From Aliivibrio_A kagoshimensis (GTDB lineage Bacteria; Pseudomonadota; Gammaproteobacteria; Enterobacterales; Vibrionaceae): a DNA stretch of 11,737 nt. The notes under the pieces were generated by a model. That model was not told the origin of the DNA and ran no database searches. It worked only from the letters and a program-made list of their open reading frames with translations. The stretch's first letter is position 1; each line of letters opens with the position of its first letter. Shown in pieces: positions 5,951-11,737 of this stretch. Location: assembly GCF_050337105.1 (NCBI RefSeq), contig NZ_JAKJSQ010000093.1, positions 1-11,737 on the forward strand. The letters are read 5' to 3'. Position numbers and translations under genes: made by a program.

Positions 5951-7684
5951 TTAGCTCAATTTAAAGTGGCTGACCACCGAACCTAAATCCGATTTACAAC
6001 GCTCGATATGAATGACTCGGTCTTGAGTTTGTACCCCATTTTGTTCCAACTCAACCACAACGGACTGAATACTCGTCATGTTTCGTGCAATCTCATTGGT
6101 GGTGACACTCTGCTCTTCGGCGGCGGTGGCAATCTGTGCATTAATGGCGTTGATCTCAACAATCGAGCCGATCATGGTATCTAATGTGGTGGTGTTTTTT
6201 TCCGCGGCTTGCGTTGATTTGTTACATCCCTCTTTGGTTTTGTGCATCGCGTCTTCCACATTGGTGGTACCATGCTGCAGTTTAAGCAGCATGTTGTTGA
6301 TCTCTTTCGTACTCTTTTGGGTTTGATCTGCCAGAGTTCTCACTTCGTCGGCCACGACGGCAAAACCTCGACCTTGCTCTCCAGCACGAGCAGCTTCAAT
6401 CGCCGCATTCAGTGCCAGTAGATTGGTTTGTTCGGCAATACCGCCAATCACACTTAATACATTGGCAATTTCGCTGATGTCATCGTTAAGGGTCGTGATA
6501 GAGTCTGACATGCTGTCTACATCTTCCACCAGATCATTGATGGTCGCAACAGATTGTTGAACGAGCAACTTACAACTCTCTGCTTGGTCACTTGAATCTT
6601 GCGTCAACTGCGCCGCTGACAGTGCACTTTGGGCAACGGAGTCAGCTGTGGCACTCATTTCAGTCACTGCGGTCATTGCTTGTTCGGACTCTTGAACATG
6701 ATTGAGCATTAATTCATGGTTTAGGCTGGCATTCTGTTTGATATGGTCAACCCCATCGCCCAACTGTTTGGAAGAGTTCGCTACTGCCAGCATCAAATCT
6801 TGTAAGCTTTGGGTAAACTGATTAATCCCCTCGGCAATTTGACCTAAGTCGTCGCGGCTTTTTACTTCTAAACGGCGAGTTAAATCTCCTTCACCAGCCG
6901 CTAAATCACTGACAACTGCTCGTAGGTTTTCAATCGGACGATAAGCGATTCTGACCAACACAATACTGATCATCATCAGTATTAATCCTGAACCAATCAG
7001 AGCTATGGTCATGGATTGATTAATGCTGTTGGTTTTACTTTGAATGAAGGCTTTATCAATATAACCGGTAAGTAACCACTGCTTGTCACCCACGTTGACA
7101 CTATGATCGACTTGAATCAGATCCCCTTCTACTTTATTGCTGAACAGCATCGTCCCTGCTGCATCTTTCAGCTCAAGATAGGTGCCTTCGGCTGTGGATG
7201 ATTTCAACAGCGCTTTAGTGCTACTTAGATCGTAGAAAAATAGGTTTCCGCGTCCATTTTCCCCAGGAATAATAACAGAAAGGATGGCGCGTTCTTCTTC
7301 AAGCATAATGTCACTGATCGTCAGCTTACCTTGCGCATCCTCTAAACTTTTTAGTAATGGTCCTGTGATCGCCGGATCGGTCTCCGTACCATGATCGGTA
7401 AACACCATGCCTTGAATCACTTTATTGATTCTAAAGAAGCCTGACTCTTTTTCTAACTCGTCCAGACCCGCTGATCCGGTATCAATGTTTTTGGCCAACA
7501 CTTCAATATTGGTCATGTCGTCTGACAGCTTATCACGCACCAATTTCAGCTGGTTTTCCGTATTGTTAACGCTGCTCTCATAGATATAGCTGCTGATGTA
7601 GTAATTGGCACTCAAATAGGAGGTAAATATGGCTAGCACCACAATCAAACCAAACAGTGCAAATATTTTCCCTTTAAAAGACAT
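5951..7684 (-). CDS. Methyl-accepting chemotaxis protein
   Basis: This 577-residue transmembrane chemoreceptor has TM1 at about 6-28, a periplasmic sensor region of roughly 195 residues (29-223), TM2 at about 224-246, a HAMP domain (about 247-300, with the RPIENL start) and a long cytoplasmic signalling coiled coil. The near-invariant hairpin tip that contacts CheA and CheW is present as EQTNLLALNAAIEAARAGEQ and the following GRGFAVVADEVR (418-449). There is no C-terminal CheR-binding pentapeptide; it ends SHFKLS. ATG 7684 is preferred over 7702 because GGAG lies five to six bases ahead. The gene follows mglC in the same direction but has its own promoter after a terminator. Sensing galactose through MglB, as Trg does in E. 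coli, is an inference from location; the sensor region could instead bind a ligand directly. Confidence 0.93.
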   Translation of the reverse strand: MSFKGKIFALFGLIVVLAIFTSYLSANYYISSYIYESSVNNTENQLKLVRDKLSDDMTNIEVLAKNIDTGSAGLDELEKESGFFRINKVIQGMVFTDHGTETDPAITGPLLKSLEDAQGKLTISDIMLEEERAILSVIIPGENGRGNLFFYDLSSTKALLKSSTAEGTYLELKDAAGTMLFSNKVEGDLIQVDHSVNVGDKQWLLTGYIDKAFIQSKTNSINQSMTIALIGSGLILMMISIVLVRIAYRPIENLRAVVSDLAAGEGDLTRRLEVKSRDDLGQIAEGINQFTQSLQDLMLAVANSSKQLGDGVDHIKQNASLNHELMLNHVQESEQAMTAVTEMSATADSVAQSALSAAQLTQDSSDQAESCKLLVQQSVATINDLVEDVDSMSDSITTLNDDISEIANVLSVIGGIAEQTNLLALNAAIEAARAGEQGRGFAVVADEVRTLADQTQKSTKEINNMLLKLQHGTTNVEDAMHKTKEGCNKSTQAAEKNTTTLDTMIGSIVEINAINAQIATAAEEQSVTTNEIARNMTSIQSVVVELEQNGVQTQDRVIHIERCKSDLGSVVSHFKLS

Positions 7685-7708
7685 ATTCTCTCCTTTGATC
7701 ACTTCAGT

Positions 7709-7734
7709 TTATCGCTTCAAGTCTTTCGTTTTTA
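7709..7734 (-). promoter_or_regulatory. Candidate FliA (sigma28) promoter for the chemoreceptor gene
   Basis: The minus strand carries TAAA (7734-7731), a 14-base spacer and AGCGATAA. The consensus is TAAA, 15 bases, GCCGATAA, so six of eight positions in the -10 element match, but with spacing shorter by one. The element ends 24 bases before the ATG at 7684 and lies after the mgl terminator. Chemoreceptor genes in motile gammaproteobacteria are commonly FliA-dependent, which supports the reading. Confidence 0.45.
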
Positions 7735-7751
7735 ACAACAAGTCATACCGT

Positions 7752-7783
7752 AAAAAAAAAGGCAAAGAGTTAACCTCTTTGCC
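7752..7783 (-). terminator. Intrinsic terminator of the mgl operon
   Basis: GGCAAAGAG (7761-7769) and CTCTTTGCC (7775-7783) form a perfect 9-bp stem with a 5-base loop. On the minus-strand transcript the stem is followed at once by nine U residues (A run at 7752-7760 on the plus strand). It lies 24 bp past the mglC stop and separates the operon from the chemoreceptor gene. Confidence 0.92.
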
Positions 7784-7806
7784 TTCGTTGTGTGTCTTAA
7801 TCACGA

Positions 7807-8817
7807 TTACTTTTTGTTTGCATATTTCATTGAGTCCAGTGCAACCGCAAAGATGATAATGCTACCTTTGATGATGTACTGCCAGTACGGGCTGACACCA
7901 ATGTAGGTCATACCGTAGTTAATCACGGTGAAGATAAGTACACCCGTTACCACGCCAGATACACGTCCAACACCACCGGCAAATGAGACCCCACCTACCA
8001 CACAGGCTGCAATCGCATCAAGCTCATACATGAAACCCAAATTGTTGGTTGCACTACCAATTCGTCCCGCTTCTAACATACCGCCGAACGCATAGAACAC
8101 ACCTGATAACGCGTAAATTTTAAGCAAGGTGACTGGAACGTTTACCCCAGAGACTTTTGCCGCTTCAGGGTTACCACCAATGGCAAAGATGTTTTTGCCG
8201 AATACCGTTTTATTCCACAACACCCAAACAAACACGATTGCAATCGCCGCGTAGAAGGTCAGATACGACAATCTAAAGTCACCAAGGCGAATGAACCCTT
8301 GTGCAAATTCAGAGAAACGCTCATCAAAACCTGCGATAGGTGATGCGCCTACGGTATCAAAGTAGAGTGAGTTAATGCCGTATACAATGATCATCGTACC
8401 CAAGGTGGCAATAAAGGGGGTTACCTTCATGTATGCCACAATGATACCGTTGACCAAACCTATGATGGCACCAGCAGCACAAACAATAACAATCACACCG
8501 ATAATTGGGATTTCACCCAACTCAGGGAACACTTTGTTCACGTTATCAGCGGCTTGCAACAAGGTCGCAGAGAGTACTGCAGCTAAACCGACTTGGCGAC
8601 CCGCTGATAGATCGGTACCTTGGGTAACAATCAATCCGGCGACACCCAGCGCGATGATGATTCGAACCGATGATTGAGTCAGGATGTTACTGAAGTTTCT
8701 CATGCTCAAGAACGAGGGCTCTTGAATCACAATAATGGCTAATAGAATAAACAGTACCGCGTAAATCCCCCCTTCTTTGAGGTAACGCATCATGCTGAGT
8801 CTTTTTAATGTTTCCAT
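7807..8817 (-). CDS. mglC: Galactose/methyl-galactoside ABC transporter permease MglC
   Basis: The 336-residue polytopic inner-membrane protein has the same length as E. coli MglC and belongs to the ribose/galactose-type permeases of carbohydrate ABC importers. A homodimer forms the channel that receives galactose from MglB and is powered by MglA. Typical blocks are QSSVRIIIALGVAGLIVTQG followed by TDLSAGRQVGLAAV (about 48-81), the EAA-like segment containing AIGGNPEAAKVSGVN (about 212-226) that contacts the ATPase, and AIAACVVGGVSFAGGVG (about 268-284). The ATG at 8817 is preceded by AAGGA at seven bases; that Shine-Dalgarno overlaps the mglA stop region, with only ten bases between the two genes, so they are co-transcribed and probably coupled. 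A strong terminator follows. Confidence 0.95.
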   Translation of the reverse strand: METLKRLSMMRYLKEGGIYAVLFILLAIIVIQEPSFLSMRNFSNILTQSSVRIIIALGVAGLIVTQGTDLSAGRQVGLAAVLSATLLQAADNVNKVFPELGEIPIIGVIVIVCAAGAIIGLVNGIIVAYMKVTPFIATLGTMIIVYGINSLYFDTVGASPIAGFDERFSEFAQGFIRLGDFRLSYLTFYAAIAIVFVWVLWNKTVFGKNIFAIGGNPEAAKVSGVNVPVTLLKIYALSGVFYAFGGMLEAGRIGSATNNLGFMYELDAIAACVVGGVSFAGGVGRVSGVVTGVLIFTVINYGMTYIGVSPYWQYIIKGSIIIFAVALDSMKYANKK

Positions 8818-8827
8818 GGTGGTGTCC

Positions 8828-10339
8828 TTATAAATAGCGTGATGCTAATGCGAGAATTTCATTTTGAGAGGTATTTTTAGTTTCAACAATGCCCGCAACA
8901 CGGCCATTACTCATCACCAAAATACGATCGGTTATGCCGAGTAACTCTGGCATCTCCGACGAGATAATCACAATGCCTTTGTTTTTATTGGCAAGGTCTA
9001 ATATCAGCTGATAAATTTCGAATTTTGCCCCAACATCGATGCCTCGTGTCGGTTCATCTAGCATCAAAATTTCTGGGCGAGTCAATAACCAACGACCAAT
9101 AATGATCTTCTGCTGATTACCACCAGACAGTGAGCCGATATTGGTTTGATGTGAGGGCGTTTTCACACTCATGGAGTCAATTACCCACTGAGTGTCGCTC
9201 TTCATCTTCTTATCACTGAGCAAACCACTTTTGGTTTTATACTCTTCAACATTGGCCACTAACGAGTTAAACGTAATGTCTAGGTTACTGTAGATGCCGG
9301 TAGAACGACGCTCTTCGGTAACCAGTGCAAAGCCGTTATTAATCGCTTCATGAGCATCTTTATTCGCAACGTTTTTGCCGTGGAGTTTAATCTCACCCCC
9401 GCTGCGCTCTCTAATACCAAATAGTGATTCCACGATGTCTGTACGTTTCGCGCCCACCAAACCGGCAATGCCTAAGATCTCACCTTTATGCAGATCAAAG
9501 CTGACATCTTGAATAGAGGGTTGATTAAGTGATGTTAGATTGCTGACCTCTAAAATGGTCTCTTTAGGTACGTTGGTTTTTTCAGGGAAACGTTGCGTCA
9601 GTTCACGACCAACCATCTTACCGATGATCTGGTCCATATCCAGACCTTCTAATGGTCGCGTTTCAATCCATACTCCATCTCGAAGAATGGTGATCTCATC
9701 ACAAATGGAGAAGATCTCTTCCATTTTGTGAGAGATATAAACAATACCGCACCCTTTCTCTTTCAATTTTTTGATTATTTTGAAAAGGTGGCTCACTTCT
9801 TTTTCGCTCAACGATGACGTAGGCTCATCCATGATGACGATTTTTGCATTGTATGAGAACGCTTTGGCAATCTCTAACATCTGCATTTCAGAGACAGATA
9901 ACGTAGCAACTTTGACTTTAGGATCAATGTTGATATCTAACTCTTCAAACACTTTTTGGGTTTCGGTGTACATTTTTTCATGATCAACAAACAACCCTTT
10001 CTTTGGGTATCTGCCAAGCCAAATGTTGTCCATTACCGTACATTGCAGCACCTGGTTAAGCTCTTGGTGTACCATTGACACACCCGCTTCAAGTGCTTGC
10101 TTAGAAGATTCAAAGTTGACCTTGTTGCCAAGAAAAACAATCTCACCTTCATTTTTTTCGTAGATGCCAAACAGACACTTAAGCAGTGTGGACTTACCGG
10201 CCCCATTCTCACCCATGAGAGCATGGATTGAGTGAGGTCTTACTTTGAGGTTAACTTTATCCAGCGCTTTCACACCTGGAAACTCTTTACTAATCCCTGT
10301 CATTTCTAACAAAAATTCATTATTCATAGTATTTGTCAT
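8828..10339 (-). CDS. mglA: Galactose/methyl-galactoside ABC transporter ATPase MglA
   Basis: A double ATPase of about 503 residues (E. coli MglA is 506) energising galactose import. The first half has Walker A GENGAGKST (43-51), a signature region LSVSEMQ (147-153) and Walker B IVIMDEP (167-173). The second half has a degenerate Walker A, GLVGAKRTD (293-301), as in E. coli MglA, then LSGGNQQ (404-410) and ILMLDEPTRGID (424-435). One fully canonical and one altered site is normal for this subfamily. The start is uncertain: the frame extends to TTG 10354, with ATG at 10339 and 10327, and none has a good Shine-Dalgarno. ATG 10339 (MTNTMNNEFLLEM) is chosen on family length and codon preference. 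A hairpin lies between it and mglB. Confidence 0.94.
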   Translation of the reverse strand: MTNTMNNEFLLEMTGISKEFPGVKALDKVNLKVRPHSIHALMGENGAGKSTLLKCLFGIYEKNEGEIVFLGNKVNFESSKQALEAGVSMVHQELNQVLQCTVMDNIWLGRYPKKGLFVDHEKMYTETQKVFEELDINIDPKVKVATLSVSEMQMLEIAKAFSYNAKIVIMDEPTSSLSEKEVSHLFKIIKKLKEKGCGIVYISHKMEEIFSICDEITILRDGVWIETRPLEGLDMDQIIGKMVGRELTQRFPEKTNVPKETILEVSNLTSLNQPSIQDVSFDLHKGEILGIAGLVGAKRTDIVESLFGIRERSGGEIKLHGKNVANKDAHEAINNGFALVTEERRSTGIYSNLDITFNSLVANVEEYKTKSGLLSDKKMKSDTQWVIDSMSVKTPSHQTNIGSLSGGNQQKIIIGRWLLTRPEILMLDEPTRGIDVGAKFEIYQLILDLANKNKGIVIISSEMPELLGITDRILVMSNGRVAGIVETKNTSQNEILALASRYL

Positions 10340-10360
10340 ATTCGAATTAACCAAAGGTTG

Positions 10361-10389
10361 GAGACAGAACAGAGTACCTGCCCTGTCTC
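10361..10389 (-). repeat. Inverted repeat between mglB and mglA
   Basis: GAGACAG (10361-10367) and CTGTCTC (10383-10389) form a perfect 7-bp stem with a 15-base loop in the 60-base gap between mglB and mglA. No U run follows, so it is not a full terminator. Such intercistronic hairpins often protect the upstream message from 3' exonucleases, which would fit the need for more binding protein than ATPase; this role is inferred. Confidence 0.6.
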
Positions 10390-10402
10390 AATCAGCATTT
10401 AC

Positions 10403-11380
10403 TTACTTAAGTGTGCTTTTATCAACACCAACATATGGAACACGAACGACTTTATTTACCAGTTTCCAATCAGTCCCTTCAGTTGCAGACTTACCGTTTG
10501 CTAAGTTACGCGTTAGTTCAAACGTTGCTTTCGCTTGGTTTGTTGCATCATTCAGTACTGTACCTGCCATTTGGCCAGAACGTACCATTGCAATCGCTTC
10601 ACTTAGCGCATCAACACCGAAGACTGGGATATCTGTTTTACCTGCCGCTTTTAGCGACTCAACAGCACCCATAGCCATGCCATCGTTGTTGGCGATAACG
10701 ACTTCGATTTTATTGCCATTTGGACCAGAAACCCATGCATCCATCTTATCTTTCGCCATTGCGGTATCCCACATTGCCGTATCAAGATGAAGCTGCTCAG
10801 TACCAACACCTTTGTCGTTTAGTGTAGAGATTACATATGATGAACGAGCTTCAGCATCTGGGTGTCCAGGTTCGCCTTTAAGAAGAGCGTACTGGATTTT
10901 TCCATCGCCATTAAGATCCCATTTAGGATTTGCAGCCCACTGCTTACCCACTAACTCACCTTGAATGATGCCAGACTCTTTTGAATCGGTACCAACGTAA
11001 TACGCTTTATCGTAGCTCGCCATTGCTGCTGCTGATGGTTCTTTGTTGTAGAAAACAACCGGCACGTTATCCATTTTCGCTTTTTTGATAACAACAGGTG
11101 CTGCTGCTGGATCCACGAGGTTGATTGCAAGTGCTTTAACGCCACGAGCTAGCAGAATATCAATTTGGTCATTTTGCATTGATTGGCTATTTTGCGAATC
11201 GTTCATTAACAACTTCACGCTGTCATCTGAAGACGCTTCTTTTTCAATTGCCTGGCGAACAACCGCCATAAAGTTATCGTCGTACTTGTATACAGTAAAA
11301 CCAAGCTTTGTATCTGCTACCGCTGAAGTACCAAATGCCATTCCTGCGCATAAAGTAGCTAATAAAGTTAACTTTTTCAT
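10403..11380 (-). CDS. mglB: Galactose-binding periplasmic protein MglB
   Basis: The 325-residue precursor has a Sec signal peptide (MKKL, hydrophobic to about 19, cleavage near AVA at 20-22). The mature protein is very close to E. coli galactose-binding protein. With an offset of 21, every known sugar-contact position is kept: D35, F37, N112, H173, D175, R179, W204, N232, D257 and N277. The calcium loop DLNGDGKIQ (155-163) and its distant ligand E226 are also intact. It should therefore bind galactose or glucose in the periplasm, deliver it to MglAC, and may present it to a chemoreceptor. The C-terminus is a few residues shorter than in E. coli. The ATG at 11380 is preceded by AAGGA at eight bases. 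It is the first gene of mglBAC and has a well-formed regulated promoter. Confidence 0.96.
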   Translation of the reverse strand: MKKLTLLATLCAGMAFGTSAVADTKLGFTVYKYDDNFMAVVRQAIEKEASSDDSVKLLMNDSQNSQSMQNDQIDILLARGVKALAINLVDPAAAPVVIKKAKMDNVPVVFYNKEPSAAAMASYDKAYYVGTDSKESGIIQGELVGKQWAANPKWDLNGDGKIQYALLKGEPGHPDAEARSSYVISTLNDKGVGTEQLHLDTAMWDTAMAKDKMDAWVSGPNGNKIEVVIANNDGMAMGAVESLKAAGKTDIPVFGVDALSEAIAMVRSGQMAGTVLNDATNQAKATFELTRNLANGKSATEGTDWKLVNKVVRVPYVGVDKSTLK

Positions 11381-11467
11381 GGAGTTATCCTTGCAATAAT
11401 ATTGATTGTTTTAATAATAGTAGGGAGCGGTCGAGCAAAACTTGTTCATCCTGACCAGTCGGAACTG

Positions 11468-11473
11468 ATTATA
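11468..11473 (-). promoter_or_regulatory. mglB promoter -10 element
   Basis: A perfect TATAAT (11473-11468, minus strand) would give a start near 11461 and a leader of about 80 bases before the mglB ATG. The expected -35 position (about 11491-11496) reads GTTTTT, a poor match, as expected for a promoter that needs an activator. Confidence 0.65.
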
Positions 11474-11492
11474 CGTCTATTAAATTCATTAA

Positions 11493-11514
11493 AAACGTGA
11501 TCAAAACAGTATTA
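11493..11514 (-). promoter_or_regulatory. Candidate CRP site at the mglB promoter
   Basis: The segment aligns with the 22-bp CRP consensus: one half (AAACGTGATC, plus strand) is strong, the other is weak. Its centre (11503.5) falls about 42 bp upstream of the inferred transcription start, the classical class II activator position. The mgl operon of E. coli is CRP-dependent, and the poor -35 here agrees with that. Confidence 0.45.
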
Positions 11515-11530
11515 ATGGAAACGTTTTCCC
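11515..11530 (-). promoter_or_regulatory. GalR/GalS-like operator upstream of mglB
   Basis: ATGGAAACGTTTTCCC matches the LacI/GalR-family operator pattern GTGKAANCGNTTNCAC at all but two specified positions and has the central CG dyad. It lies next to the CRP-like site, centred near -61 from the inferred start, where GalS/GalR could block activation in the absence of galactose. The regulator gene is not in this window. Confidence 0.6.
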
Positions 11531-11534
11531 TCAT

Positions 11535-11550
11535 GCGAAATCGCTTCATT
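11535..11550 (-). promoter_or_regulatory. Second, weaker GalR-like operator core
   Basis: AATCGCTT (11539-11546) is an exact match to the AANCGNTT core of GalR-type operators, but the outer bases match poorly. Its central CG is exactly 20 bp from that of the operator at 11515-11530, about two helical turns. It may be a secondary site or chance; GCGA-AA-TCGC (11535-11544) also forms a small palindrome there. Confidence 0.3.
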
Positions 11551-11684
11551 CCTCCTGACTTAGTTATANTTAACCTTTAGCTTAATAAATTAAATCTAAT
11601 CTAATATATTTACTTATTTTTCAATCGCAATTAAGTAACATTTAAATAACAAGCACAGTTTTTGTTTTATAACAGCAAGTTAAA
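11551..11684. other. AT-rich intergenic sequence between divergent genes
   Basis: This stretch, about three quarters A+T, completes the 317-bp gap between mglB and the rightmost gene. One base is undetermined (11569). It presumably contains the promoter of the plus-strand gene, but many overlapping TA-rich hexamers make any single choice arbitrary, and I see no terminator or RNA structure in it. Confidence 0.4.
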
Positions 11685-11697
11685 AGGAGGATTAATA

Positions 11698-11737
11698 TTG
11701 GAACAATTAGATCCATTAACAATTATGACCATAAATT
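11698..11737 (+). CDS. Unrecognised protein, first 13 codons, TTG start
   Basis: A perfect AGGAGG (11685-11690) is followed after seven bases by TTG and an open frame reading MEQLDPLTIMTIN to the window edge. The strength and spacing of the ribosome binding site decide the start in spite of the rare codon. The peptide turns hydrophobic at its end, as in a protein with an N-terminal membrane segment, but the family cannot be named from so few residues. It is transcribed away from mglB. Confidence 0.55.
   Translation, partial: MEQLDPLTIMTIN

Noticed and set aside
10340..10354. TTG at 10354 as the mglA start
   Set aside because: It would give a length near that of E. coli MglA, but it has no ribosome binding site and a rare start codon; the ATG at 10339 was preferred, though this is not certain.
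10245..10790. Long plus-strand open frame opposite mglB/mglA
   Set aside because: It is a shadow of the conserved minus-strand genes, with no start signals and no protein-like features.

Overview
The window looks like a chromosomal segment of a marine gammaproteobacterium, most likely a Vibrio or close relative. The basis is a galactose-transport operon (mglBAC) very close to the enterobacterial one at protein level, a linked methyl-accepting chemotaxis protein, and moderate to low GC. Three ambiguous bases (n at 2948, 3203 and 11569) point to draft-quality sequence.

Left part (1-2450): the start of an unrecognised minus-strand gene (1-101), then what appears to be the last ~36 codons and terminal end of an insertion-sequence transposase (about 128-261), then a two-gene IS91-like element (about 262-2428). 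That element encodes a complete tyrosine recombinase and, overlapping it by ATGA, a HUH/Y2 rolling-circle transposase with its zinc-finger, HUH and double-tyrosine motifs. A CTTGTTC sequence, holding both tetranucleotides known as IS91-type targets, lies just past the transposase gene.

Middle part (2450-5950): single genes and one small operon. In order: an AT-rich three-helix membrane protein of unknown function (minus, ending about 24 bp from the IS91-like end); a RibD/DHFR-fold reductase (plus); a cysteine-rich exported protein of unknown function (minus, convergent with the reductase); and a LysE/RhtB exporter followed 8 bp later by a DUF2867 protein (both minus, with a recognisable sigma70 promoter).

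Right part (5950-11737): a chemoreceptor gene and the operon mglB-mglA-mglC, all on the minus strand. A strong intrinsic terminator separates mglC from the chemoreceptor, which has its own FliA (sigma28)-like promoter. The mgl promoter region can be read in detail: a perfect TATAAT, a CRP-like site centred near -42, and a GalR/GalS-like operator next to it, with a second operator-like core exactly 20 bp further upstream. A hairpin lies between mglB and mglA. MglB keeps every sugar and calcium ligand position of the E. coli galactose-binding protein. Together the block suggests galactose/methyl-galactoside uptake with a linked chemoreceptor. At the far right a divergent gene begins with a strong ribosome binding site and a TTG start, but only 13 codons are present.

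No tRNA, rRNA or CRISPR array was seen. The least explained parts are the two-recombinase mobile element, its unusual junctions, and the two orphan membrane/exported proteins next to it.
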